From: Monosiga brevicollis MX1
Taxonomy: Eukaryota; Opisthokonta; Choanoflagellata; Craspedida; Salpingoecidae
Length of the DNA: 11,267 bases
Direction: 5' to 3'
Assembly (NCBI RefSeq): GCF_000002865.3
Contig: NW_001865047.1
Location: 749,622 to 760,888, forward strand
The notes beneath the pieces are model-generated. The model was not told where the DNA came from and searched no databases. It was given only the letters and a program-made list of their open reading frames with translations. Each line of letters opens with the position of its first letter. The first letter of the stretch is position 1. Positions 1 to 9,444 of the stretch are shown here, piece by piece. Made by a program: the position numbers and the translations under genes.

Positions 1-2036
1 TGGGCTGGGGTTGGGGTGTTGTGGGTGGCGTTGACGGCATGGGCATCATCGGCGTCGACCGCCATTCCCGATCCCGCCCAACTCTACCCTTTGCAGAGGG
101 CGACGCTGGTCAGTGGGCCTTGATCTTGATCCCGCCCCGGCACAGCTGTCCGCTACCCGCGTCACCATTTGGGCGTTGGACCCAACAATCCTTACGCGTG
201 GCGTATGATTCTCCTTTTCATATCAATGCAGACGCCTTATTTCAAGACGCTGGCCACGCCCCCGATCAACGAGACGCTGCGGGACGCCGCTGCCCGCCGT
301 GGCATCTTCGTGGGATCGGCCATCAACTACTGGGATTTGCAAAAGGACGCCGCCTATGCCCGCCTGGCCGCAGCACAGTATAACCTCGGAACCGCCGAAA
401 ACAGGTGATCGGCTTGCCATTCCAACTGCATCTGGGTCCAGCTGGCATTAAAATTCACACGCCCCTTTCACCTCGGTGCTTGTAGCTGCAAATTTGCGGC
501 AACCGAGGGCCAGCCAGGCTCGTTCAATGTATCCGATTGTACTTCGGTGCTCAACTTTGCCCACGAACATGGCATGACCTTTCGGGCGCACAATCTCATC
601 TGGGGCCGTTCCAACCCCGACTGGCTCGTTAATGGCTCCTACTCACCTGCTAATGTAGGTTCCATCCTCGCACCGCCCTCCAACTTTTGACTCCTCATTG
701 TCCTTCACTGTGTATTCTCCATGCGCCAACGCCGTGTTGCTGTTCCTGTTTGGTATTTACATGTTAAATCAGCTGAGCACGCTTGAAGGCACCCATATTC
801 AGCACGTCGTGGCCGATGTCGGCAAGCGCCCTTACTGTTGGGATGTGGTCAACGAAGCCATTGCCGATGATTCAGGTTTGTGATCAAGGTTTTTTTTTTT
901 TTTTTTTTTTTTTCCAAATCGTTCCGCAACCAACCAGCCATCTCTCGATTCTTCTTTGGAGCTCTCAACCGTGCCGCCTTCAAATAGACAACAGCAGTAC
1001 GCTGTTCAAGGCAGCAGATCCCTGGTATCCAGCCGTGGAAGACTATGTTTACAAGGCTTTTGCTGAAGCCCATGCCGCGGCCCCATCCTCGATCAAGCTG
1101 TTCTACAACGATTATGGCGCTGAAGGTCATTCTGCCTGTTTGACGCCGAGATGCTGTGCCTGTGTCTCTTACAATGCCGTAACCCTCTTTCAAGAGCACA
1201 AATGCCGCGGCGCGATTGAACCTTTTCTTTCCCCGAGCTTGTTCACCTCTCCAACCTTGCTCCCCTTTGGTGCTTTTTCTCCCGCTTCTTTTTCTTCCGC
1301 AACCTCAATGCGCCCTGCAACCTTTAGGCACGGGTGCCAAAGCGAGTCGGGTGATCCAACTGGTCAAAAACCTGCAACAGAAAAACATTCGCATTGATGG
1401 CATCGGTGGGCCTCATAATACATTGCTGCTCGGCCACGCCGCTGACCATCGGCCCAGCCTCACTGCCGTCGCCATCTCGTCGATGCAACACATGATAGGG
1501 TTGCAAATGCACGTCAGCACCGGCTACTACCCAAGCTTTGACAGTGTGAGCGCCAACATCAAAGCCCTCGGCGATTTGGGTCTGGAAGTCCACATTACTG
1601 AGATGGATGTCAAGTGCCCCACGTGCAACACCGTATGTCCACGCTGCGCATGGCCTCACGACACGACAATGCAAACACGTGCTTCACCCCGCGCTCGCCT
1701 TCTCAAATTCAAAAATTCATCTCAGACCCAAGGCCTTGAGCAACAAGCAGCCATCTACGGTGGCATGCTCAAGGCCTGTTTGGACAACGACAATTGCCGC
1801 TCCTTTGAAACATGGGGCTTTACAGACAAGTACGCTTCAGACAGAGTTATTTTCCCAGATTAAAGCTCGAAAGGATGCTCACACAACTCGTGGCCACCAT
1901 GGTGCACAGATACACTTGGCTGGATCAAGACACATACCCCCTGCCCTTTGACAAGAATCTGCAACCCAAACCTGCGGTCGCTGAGCTCTTGTCCATCCTG
2001 CAAACCTATGCCCTGCCCCGCACGCCCGCCGCATAG
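1..2036 (+). CDS. Secreted glycoside hydrolase family 10 (endo-1,4-beta-xylanase-type), 5' end outside window
   Basis: GH10 enzymes hydrolyse beta-1,4-xylan by a retaining mechanism. Exons: <1-108, 232-404, 486-654, 773-875, 988-1125, 1328-1405, 1499-1632, 1726-1829, 1910-2036. All eight introns are GT-AG and phases match, giving 377 visible residues; the start Met lies upstream. The first exon reads as a signal peptide (hydrophobic GVGVLWVALTAW, then an ASSAST cleavage-like stretch), so the protein is probably secreted. Family landmarks in order: RGIFVGSAINYW, RAHNLIWGRSNPDWL, WDVVNEAI (acid/base Glu, codon 854-856, visible residue 178), KLFYNDYG, IDGIGLQMH, HITEMDV (nucleophile Glu, codon 1600-1602, residue 291), ETWGFTDKYTW and FDKNLQPKPA. 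Both catalytic Glu are present and the barrel runs to a normal C-terminus. In the substrate-binding segment, Gly follows the Trp of LIW where many microbial members have His. No carbohydrate-binding module is visible. The family is clear; exact substrate is inferred. Confidence 0.93.
890..913 (+). repeat. T24 homopolymer in intron 4 of the GH10-type gene
   Basis: An uninterrupted run of 24 T lies in the intron at 876-987, 14 nt after the donor and far from the acceptor at 987. It is therefore not the usual polypyrimidine tract next to the 3' splice site. It may be a slippage-grown tract, or the 3' tail of a short minus-strand insertion, but no recognisable element body flanks it. The length may also be uncertain in the assembly. 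Confidence 0.9.
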
Positions 2037-2186
2037 CCAGTGCGTCTTGCCCCATCAGTTTATACAGCGAATATTTCTTGAGCTTGGTCACACACACGAC
2101 AATGAAACGAGCCCAAGCCACCCAAACAGTCGGTGACGAGTCAGCAGGCGCAGATCGATGGACGAGTGAGTGTCTCAACGCGCGCC

Positions 2187-2214
2187 CACACACACACACA
2201 CACACACACACACA
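2187..2214 (+). repeat. (CA)14 dinucleotide microsatellite
   Basis: Fourteen perfect CA units lie about 150 nt after the stop codon of the GH10-type gene and about 75 nt before an AATAAA signal, so they probably sit in its 3' UTR. No coding role is visible. Confidence 0.95.
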
Positions 2215-2288
2215 TCAAGCGTAACGGTCGAATGTCAGACTTCTTTCCCCACTTGTCGGCTGCATTTTATCAAACATTTCATACACTA

Positions 2289-2294
2289 AATAAA
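2289..2294 (+). other. Polyadenylation signal AATAAA, probable 3' end of the GH10-type transcript
   Basis: A canonical AATAAA lies 253 nt after the stop codon at 2034-2036 and 172 nt before the TERT start, followed by a T-rich stretch (CTTCTTTTGTAATGG). This fits a cleavage/polyadenylation site for the upstream gene and leaves about 150 nt for the TERT promoter and leader. Inference from motif and position only. Confidence 0.55.
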
Positions 2295-2393
2295 GCTTCT
2301 TTTGTAATGGTTTATTCAACAAGTCGTATTTTCTCTGCATCTTCCTTCGCGCGTGTATCTCATCATCTCGACCGACCAAACGACGACGGAACG

Positions 2394-2432
2394 ATGGCGG
2401 CGATGGCGGCGATGGTGATCAGTCGGGCATAA
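2394..2432 (+). promoter_or_regulatory. Short upstream ORF (12 codons) before TERT, built from a 9-bp repeat
   Basis: Two copies of ATGGCGGCG (2394-2402, 2403-2411) followed by ATGG give three in-frame ATG codons encoding MAAMAAMVISRA, ending at a TAA (2430-2432). This is the same frame as TERT and the TAA lies 33 nt before its start codon, so it also marks the upstream limit of the TERT frame. If it is in the mRNA leader, ribosomes would have to bypass it or reinitiate. Whether it is transcribed is unknown. Confidence 0.45.
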
Positions 2433-2439
2433 AGCGTAG

Positions 2440-2550
2440 ATGGAGTGCAGGGAGGACATGATGGGATGGAAGTCTTACGGAGTGCGCTGCCGGAGCTTCG
2501 GCGGTTGCGGGAAGTGCTTCCTGATGCTTTTGGAACCAAAGTGCGTCTGA
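2440..2550 (+). promoter_or_regulatory. Overlapping out-of-frame upstream ORF spanning the TERT start
   Basis: ATG codons at 2440, 2458 and 2461 share one frame that stays open to a TGA ending at 2550. It crosses the TERT start at 2466 in a different frame (36 residues, MECREDMMGWKSYG...). The encoded peptide resembles nothing I recognise, whereas the TERT frame does match family N-termini, so this is not the gene's real frame. An overlapping upstream ORF of this kind would normally reduce translation from the downstream start, unless transcription begins between about 2443 and 2466. Confidence 0.4.
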
Positions 2551-5500
2551 GCATGGTCAACGTTTTGCGGTTTTGCAGGTCCTGCTTCGCTTGGCTTGAC
2601 GCTCATCCCTCGATGCCATTCGTTCTGCAGGAGCAAGTCCGGGCCCTTGCCACGGATCGCAACCCGCTGCTCGAGCAAGTTCTGGTGGCACCTCTCCAAC
2701 GTATGTCCACATGCTCCGCACAAACTTTTTCTTTGCTTCAAGGACCTGCGCACCAACCGCACACCTCGAAAGTCTACATGATTGTTCCCCTCTGCCGAGC
2801 TCGAGTGCTGTTGATCCTGCATTTTTAAACACTAACACTGTGGTTCGGCCCATTGCCAGCGGATCAACCGTGGCAACTAGAGGCTGCTTTGCTGCAGGGT
2901 AGCAACCATCATCCCGAAGGCCTTCAATCTGTTCTCAAACGTGCCGTCTACGGTGAGCATCAAGGCTCAGGCATGCGCCCTGTTCCTTGTGCCTGCTTCC
3001 TTTCACACTTGCTCATCCCATTGCATATTAACAGAAGTTCTTGTCCATCAAAACGCGAGTGATAACGTGTTGGTCCGTGGATATCGTTGCTCTCGTCAAG
3101 ATGCCAGCGAAGGTACCGTGCAAGGGCTTCCGGCAATCCAGGTGAGCCAGAACCTAGATCCGAGAGATCCGAGAGAGAGAAAGCCAAAATTGTTTCCACA
3201 CGCGAATGCACACACCCTCACATGTTCTCTTCTCAGTGTTTTTACCCAAACACGAGCCACAACACGATTCTGGCATCGAATCATTGGCGCCACCTACTTC
3301 AAGTTTGCGGCGACGTTGCTTTGGTCGCACTTCTGAGCCACTGCTATGTGTTCCAGAACACGACGGCAGGATGCTGCATTCAAGTATGCACGCACTTGCT
3401 TTTTTTTTATCGCCCCTCTGTCAAAAGCGTTCGTCTTCTACTCTGATCGCGATCCTTGATCACATCTCCCCCTCGTCGTCAGATTGCAGGCCCGCCCTTA
3501 ACGTTGCACATTAAGCACCGCCAGCTTGCTCGCAAATCCGCATCTCATCGCGTCTCAAACGTCACACCACCTGCCAAGCGCCCAAAGCAAAATTTGCTCA
3601 AGCAGACAACTTCCCCCACCGCACCTCGGCTTGAAAGAGCCCCCGGCGACCTGCCCCTGCTGCGAGAACGCATGTTTTACGCCCTCGACTTGAAACAGGC
3701 TATCCGACCTAGTTTTGTTCTGCTTCGCGTATGTCTCGTAGAACTTGCACCAGAGCATGAGGCAACCAGCTGGAATTGCCAAGCCCTCACTTTGTTTTGT
3801 CTTGTAGACACCATCTTCACGAGAGGGAGCTCGAAAACTGCTCGCCAGTATTTTCGGCAGCACTTTAAAGCCAAATGGGAAACTTGAAGCCACTTTAATT
3901 CCCATCTTTCGCCAACTCTTGCACAACACTCAACAAGTTGGTCCAGCTCCAAGTGGCACCGACCTGATGCCTGTCACATAGCTCGGCAATCGCCAGCACA
4001 AAGTCTCCACTTTTTGCTCTCATTGCTGCTGGTCCTTCTACTCCTACTGCCACTTGTTGTCTGCCCTCCATTAGCTGCACTCGCAGTCACAGCTAAGCGA
4101 GATCGCCTCGCGCGTGAATGCCATTCACCGCACAGCTCTTCAACATCAGATGCGCCAAGAAGAAAGTTCCCACTTGGACGACCAGTTGGACGAAATCAAT
4201 TTTGATACCCAGACTGGCTTGGCAGTGAGAACCCGCCCACCCCCACCTCCCCTTACCCTCCACGAAAAATAAATATCTTTCTTCCTGTAAAACGCCAACC
4301 TGATCACCTTTTGCCAATTTCTCATTTGCACCATTGCTCAAATGCAAAGGCAACTTCAGAAACTGTACAATGGCACCACATGGACCATGCTCAACTCGTG
4401 ACGCTCGAATCCTCACGACACCAAGTCGCTGCTGTCATTGCCCAAGTCCTACAACGGCTTCTTCCTCCGCCACTCCGTCAACCATGCACCTTTTTCAATC
4501 AAGTCACACGCAAGGTTAATTGTCATCATCCCGTCCTCAAGCAAAGGCTCATGCCAGCTCGCTGCCTTACATTCGCTAGTAGCTGACCAGAGTTTGCTGC
4601 TCTACCGTTGACGTACTCGCGACATTTAATTGGCTTGATTTAATAGATATCCACCTGGTTAGCCTTGACTAGGCACGCCGCCATGACGCGCGAGTATTTT
4701 TTACATGGTCTGGCATTGGGTGACATCTCCATCTTCGGTCAGAATCAGCAAGGACAAGCCAGGACACGTGTTTGGCTTGTATGGTTGATGGAACAACTTG
4801 TGCCAGAGCTTGTGCGTGCCATCTACTACGTCACCGAAACCAGTCATCTCGGTGTCTCTGTACGATACTTTGACAAGCGCGTCTGGCGCCGCTTGGAGCA
4901 GCTGGCTACCAAATCCCCTCGTCTCATGTGAGCTTGTTGGCCAAGAAGATCACCCACACCTCGCAAGGCACAAGGCAATGAGCATGTCAAATCTTGCTAA
5001 TGGCACGCATGGGACAATAGGTCAACGTTCAAGGCCTATACAGACGTGGCAGAGCTCCGTGAAGATTTACAGCACCATAGCCTGGGCTTTAGCTTTCTGC
5101 GTCTTTTGCCCAAACCCAACACCATGCGGTTTATTGTCAATCTTGGTCGTCCAAATGGTGGTTTCAGCAGTGCAAGAAGCAACAATCACCCTCGCACATC
5201 CATCAACGCCTTGCTTTCAGCTCCCTTTCGAGCTTTAACATTTGAGCGCAAGCGGTGAGAGAACCACGTTGCCCACCTCCCGCACATCACGGATCGCCCA
5301 CCGGCTACCGCTTTTGTAAGGCTCTAAAATTTTTCGTGGGTGTATTCGGGTTTTGCAGGCACGCTGACCCGCTCGGCTGCTCGGTCTTTGGCCTGGACGA
5401 CGTCTATCAGCGTCTAACTGCGTTCGCACTTCGCAAGCGCGCCTCTGCAGGTTGGAATCATGAGTGGCAATCAGCGATGGTGCATCCTGGCTGATGCTTG

Positions 5501-7892
5501 GACACAATTTGACATTTGTTTCGCTGCCTCGTGGCCACTCCCAGAGGGTGTACGCGATGCAGAAGATCTGCGGCTCCGAGTTCGACAACATCTTCATGTT
5601 GTGTCCATGGATGTGGAAAATTGTTTTGATTCCATTAAACAGGTGCGTTGTCATGTCACTTTTCATCCGTTCAACCGTCGCCTCTGGGCTCTATGCTTAC
5701 CCCTCGCCCGTTCAGGATAAACTTTTCGACATTGTACAAGATGCACTTCAAGAGACAACCTACTTGCTGCATAAGCACGCTCGCATCATTCAAGCGAGTG
5801 GCCGGTTGCGTAAGGTGAGGGTTCAAATTCGAGGCAGGCGCAACTCTCAAAATCAATCGGTCGATGGCTGTCACTAACAAAGTAACACTTTGAACAGCAT
5901 TTTGTCCACACGGCATCGGCAGGCGAGCAAGCTCCTGATTTTGGTAGTCTGTTGGAAGAGGTGTGTTTTTTTGGAAACAAAGTAATGCTTTGGTCACGGT
6001 CTGCTCTTCTGATGCTATGCATCTTCCGTACGCAGATGTGCGAGGATGGCTTGCATAATGCAGTTGTGATCGATCAAGCTACATACTCGTACTGTGATCG
6101 AAAAGAGCTCCTCGATGTGATCCGAGCTCACTTATTCCACAACATCATTAAAGTCGGCTCCACCTACTACCGACAAACAGAAGGCATTTCTCAAGGCTCT
6201 GTTCTGTCCACCATGTTTTGCAACTACTTTTATGGTGACCTTGAGCGCCGCTGGCTAGGCTTTTGCGCAGGAGAAAACTCGTTACTTTCTCGCATGGTAA
6301 GTTTGATGGCAGGTGCAAATGTGTCAACTCATCACTTGCAAGCAATTAATCCACTCGTTTTTTATGGCCTCAGGTCGATGACTTTTTACTTGTCACCGAA
6401 TCTGAGGAAGTTGCCCTCCGATTCCTCGAGATTATGCGCACAGGCATCGCATCGTATGGCTGCAGCATCAATGATGGTAAAACCCAAGTAAGAAGAAAAT
6501 CAGCCATGCAACCAGCATTGCTCCGGAGCCTTACGTTGTGTCTGCTCGTAGGTCAACTTTGACCCGCGAGAGTTGGCTCGTCGATCGCAAGCGTCATTGC
6601 GCGGCGCTGCGTCTGCATCGGCTTCCTCTGACCTGCCTGCTCCACAAGCTCGAACGGGCTCGCTTGCTGGGCCACCAACTCTGCTCTCATGGAGTGGTGT
6701 GGGTCTCGCCAAGGAATGGCTGAGTGGTACAGGGCCTTCCGTTAGCTTACCTGGCACTATACAGCGCGAGTGTGACACACAAGCTGACAATGAGCACGCC
6801 ACAGGCGGCCATATCCGGCGAGATGGTTCAGACAACGCGCAGAGCGGCCTGGCCTCCCAGCCTGGCTTTATGGTGCAGAAAACATCTGAAGTGAGTCATC
6901 TGCGATTGTGGACTTATGACTCATTTGACTCATTTGGGTACTGACACGATCTTCTCAGGCTTGTGCTACGACCTGGATGCCCTGGTGCGGCTTGCTGCTT
7001 TGCACGTCAACATTGCAAGTGAAAAGCAACATTGATAAGCTGAGCAAGCTACCGCTAACCGACCAACTTGCTCTCAATCGGTGTGTGGGGCTTCTTGAAC
7101 GAACATAAAGAGTGTTGCCAGTTGGGTTTCGCTAGCTAATCGCCGGCCTTTCTTGAAGCTGCCTTTGGAAGCTGGAGGATATTCGCAACAAGCTTTTGAC
7201 ATACCTCGAAACCAAATGTCATCCAGTTTTGCTCGATCATCGCATCAACAGTCTTGAGATCGTCGCGAGCAATGTATATCAAGTGAGTGGCTGTCAGTGC
7301 AGTGCAGCGGCTAATGACATTGACCAGCTGATCTTTTTTCAGTCTCTCACCATGCATGCAATGAATCTCAGATGTTACTGATAGCTGCCATGAAGTTCCA
7401 CTGCTTGGTTCGGAGTCTCCTAAAGCACCAGCGTCCTTGTTCACGGCCTGAACCATTTTTGCAATGTATCCAAGATGGCATCGCGCACTTTTATCGCTTC
7501 TGCAATAGCAGGTACAGGTTTTGTGATGATCAGAACTTCAAGGGCGTTCGGGTGTTCTCATCTGGGGTTTTCGGTAGGTGCAAAAGTTTGGGCGATGTCC
7601 GCTTTGCACTATCAAGAGCTCAAGTTCAGTTTCTGGGGAGCAGAGCCTTTTGTCGTATAAGTCATCAAAAGCAAGCCGTATATGGAAACTTGGTGAGCAT
7701 GGCCAAGAAATATTTTTCAGTGCCGTCACCAAAGTTGCTCATACTGTTTTCGGTTTGCCGCCTTTTTTTTTTTGTCATGGGTACATGCAGGTGCAACTGC
7801 TGGACAATTGGCACAAAGAACTCAAGTCACAACCACTTCCGCATCAGTGGTTGGAAGCCGTTGAGATAGATCTGAAGATGATTCGCTATTGA
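2466..7892 (+). CDS. TERT: Telomerase reverse transcriptase, complete, 22 exons
   Basis: Catalytic subunit of telomerase: extends chromosome ends by copying the template of the telomerase RNA. Exons: 2466-2700, 2860-2952, 3035-3141, 3237-3383, 3483-3728, 3808-3936, 4075-4224, 4350-4514, 4647-4927, 5021-5254, 5359-5450, 5545-5642, 5716-5814, 5898-5960, 6036-6296, 6374-6487, 6552-6890, 6959-7080, 7159-7282, 7372-7511, 7578-7692, 7791-7892. All introns are GT-AG with matching phases: 1151 residues, near the vertebrate length. TEN about 1-194 (LRREVLP-like start, WRHLLQVCGDVALVALLSHC); basic linker with AKRPKQ nuclear-signal-like motif (225-230); TRBD with IRPSF, QFP-like RHAAMTREYFLHGL and T motif YYVTET (484-489). 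RT motifs: 1/2 FSFLRLLPKPNTMRFIVNL (541-559); A SMDVENCFD (D649, D655); B' EGISQGSVLST (762-772); C VDDFLLV (D802, D803); D YGCSINDGKT; E PWCGLLL (959-965). C-terminal extension to 1151. Start: first in-frame ATG after an in-frame TAA at 2430. Exon 6 could instead end at 3972, and no clear CP motif was found. Exon 17 carries a long insert. Confidence 0.95.
6579..6858 (+). other. Lineage-specific Ala/Ser/Gly-rich insert in TERT between RT motifs D and E
   Basis: Exon 17 opens with VNFDPRE, which continues motif D (GKTQ from exon 16), and ends with FMVQKTSE, which resembles the vertebrate segment just before motif E. The roughly 93 residues between them are rich in Ala, Ser, Gly, Arg and Gln (GAASASASSDLPAPQ and similar) and have no counterpart in human TERT, where the whole D-E gap is about 20 residues. 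The 280 nt contain no stop in this frame and are in phase with both neighbours. It may be a disordered loop; a retained intron of length divisible by three is the alternative. Boundaries are approximate. Confidence 0.6.
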
Positions 7893-8659
7893 TGTCGTTA
7901 GACTTCAGTTTAAAAAAAAGCGTCCATGGCTTGTTGCTGCCAATTGCAAGGCATCATGGTTTTGAGCATCAGGCTTTACCTGAACCAATCTAGAACTTCC
8001 TGGAACACTCTTGTCACTCTCTTCAAAAGCTCTCTCTGAAAGCAAGCCTCAACACTACACACCTCTTCGCAATTCTAAGTAGACCTTCACACGCCGGGAA
8101 GCCTGCCACTTATGATTCATGTCGATACGACAGCCTTGATGGTTGAGTCTCTACAGCGTGTGGAGGTCATTTTTGGGTTGTGAGGAAGCGCGGAAGTGTT
8201 GAAGAAATGTTTTCAAAGGGATTTGAGAGATGTCCAGATTGAGCGAGGTAGTTTTGTTTTTGATTTTGAAGATTTTGTTGCTGAGTATCTCGAGCTCAAT
8301 TGAGCCAACTGCGGTCGGCAAGTTGTGGCCAGCAAGCATTGACAGTTACCCGACCAGTTGCACCGTTAATACCAATGTACAGGGAAAGTGCGACTTTTGC
8401 CCGTCAGTGTTATATTATGATAAGAAGAGATAACTATGGTCACAAGTCAGTCTCTGTCAAGAATTTGCGAAGTAAATGATGCGTGCAAGGCTTACTCATG
8501 CTTTCTTACGGAAGGCACGCTTCCAGAGCTGTGTAGTGTAAGGTGTGTGTGCATCAGTGCGTGCGTAGGGGCGCGTGAAGATGTACGTTCGTCAGTGAAT
8601 GGAGTCGTACCTCTGGGAATTGCAAGCAAGGAGGGCCTTCGTAACTGACGGTGGGTGTG

Positions 8660-8667
8660 TATAAAAG
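8660..8667 (+). promoter_or_regulatory. TATA-box-like motif TATAAAAG
   Basis: Strong match to the TATA consensus in a GC-containing context (GTGTATAAAAGCGG). No convincing + strand gene starts within the next 300 nt, so it would serve either an unseen transcript or the promoter region of a decayed element. Could be chance. Confidence 0.2.
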
Positions 8668-8937
8668 CGGTGGAAGTGTTCGAATCCGTGAACGAAAGGA
8701 TTTGCCGCTCACAGTGTATATCTGTGAATACCGTATGGTTGTCGGAAGACTTTTTTCATCGACGTGCGTGTAAAAGCTATAATGCGCTGCTTGGGCAAAG
8801 TCAAACACAACAGCAGAAAATGTGCGAGGCTAGCAGCTGATAGCCTAGCCGTGCCACTCCAAGACAGAGTTTCTACGAGATGAAGTGCGGAAGCGGGGGG
8901 CCATAGGAACGTGGATATCATATGATAAAGTCCCCCC

Positions 8938-8961
8938 GGGTGTGTGAAGCTTCACACACCC
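8938..8961. repeat. Perfect 24-bp palindrome with a HindIII-type centre
   Basis: The two 12-nt arms (GGGTGTGTGAAG and CTTCACACACCC) are exact reverse complements with no spacer. It lies about 40 nt before the retroelement-like reading frame at 8974-9444. The TGTGTGAAG...CTTCACACA core has the TG...CA ends usual for LTR or terminal-inverted-repeat junctions. It could be an abutted pair of terminal repeats, a dimeric binding site, or the edge of an insertion; the sequence alone does not decide. Confidence 0.85.
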
Positions 8962-8973
8962 TGAAACCACACT

Positions 8974-9444
8974 TTGAGGATAATTCATTCGTTGACTCGT
9001 GGCTTAAGTAATTCCTTTGATTTTTCCTTTGTGCACTGCCGCAACCCCTTTCCCGGCGGTGCCTTGGGCCCAGCTCTGCCCGACCTGGGCATTGACGTGA
9101 CTGTGCGCACGGCCCAACCCCCGACCACCTCGCAAGCCTGCATCAAGGTGGGCGCTGCCCTTCGCCGAGCCGAAAAGGATAAGCGCGACTACTACACCGG
9201 TTTCAACCATGGAAAAACTCTGATCGTCCCTGCGGCGATGACGACAACCGGTGGGTTCGCCTCCTCCTTTGTGGATCTGCTTGGTCAGCTCGCCCGCTGC
9301 GCCGAGGCCCGTGGTGTGTACCAGCCGGGGCTGGATGAGGCCTTTGTTCCTCGGTGGAAGGGTCGCTTTGCGGCGCTGGTCCATCAGATGAACGCTGACC
9401 ACATCCAGCGGCACTTTGGCGGTGTCTGCCTACGCTCGTCGTAG
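8974..9444 (+). pseudogene. Probable C-terminal remnant of a retroelement polyprotein (restriction-like-endonuclease type region)
   Basis: A 156-codon frame whose body, from about 9040, is GC-rich and reads as a folded domain: LPDLGIDVTVRTAQ, then an Ala-rich helix, AEKDKRDYYTG, LIVPAAMTTTGGFASSF, VDLLGQLARCAEARG and a basic C-terminus ending RHFGGVCLRSS. The order PD, then D-V-T-V, then K-x-K-x-x-YY, then a hydrophobic VPxxxxTxGG strand resembles the PD-D/E-K endonuclease-like region found after the RT in R2/NeSL-type non-LTR elements and in related algal and protist RT proteins. No RT motifs lie upstream in this window, so it is truncated at the 5' side. The first 20-odd residues probably come from flanking DNA. 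Family placement is from pattern memory, without a database search; a fragment of a host nuclease is the alternative. Confidence 0.45.

Larger units (their letters stand above)
7893..8973. other. Gene-poor stretch of about 1.1 kb; no supported gene
   Basis: Follows the TERT stop. No AATAAA lies close to it; an A-run (7911-7919) after TTT is the only A-rich feature nearby. Frames on both strands are short (at most about 84 codons) and none resembles a known family or splices into a coherent product that I could find. It contains a TATA-like box and a 24-bp palindrome, listed separately. The first part presumably holds the TERT 3' UTR; the rest may be intergenic DNA or decayed mobile DNA. Confidence 0.6.

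Noticed and set aside
783-1397. A 204-codon + strand frame across 783-1397
   Set aside because: It crosses two introns and the T24 tract; only 988-1125 is real coding sequence in this frame.
3150-3180. Tandem GATCCGAGA copies in a TERT intron, and a doubled TGACTCATT at 6917-6934
   Set aside because: Short two-copy intronic repeats with no sign of function.
3456-3887. Readthrough of the frame from IRPSFVLLR across 3729-3807
   Set aside because: Splicing at 3728/3808 restores the conserved EGARKLLASIFG segment; the readthrough does not.
6660-6720. WSGVGL in exon 17 as RT motif E
   Set aside because: Exon 18 has a far better match (MPWCGLLLCTSTLQV) in the right position before the C-terminal extension.
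7343-7378. Alternative acceptor after CTTTTTTCAG at 7342
   Set aside because: It gives a frame that stops after 12 codons; the acceptor at 7371 restores a gap-free match to the TERT C-terminal extension.
7512-7577. GTGATGA in a TERT intron as the C box of a snoRNA
   Set aside because: No CUGA D box lies before the acceptor and there is no terminal stem.
8230-8433. A 67-codon + strand ORF with a hydrophobic stretch near its N-terminus
   Set aside because: No family resemblance, no supporting context, and a length expected by chance.
8678-8687. GTTCGAATCC as the T-loop of a tRNA
   Set aside because: The flanking bases do not pair into a T stem and no D arm, anticodon arm or acceptor stem is present.
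8554-8808. An 84-codon minus-strand ORF
   Set aside because: Sequence is unlike any family I know and no flanking exons extend it.
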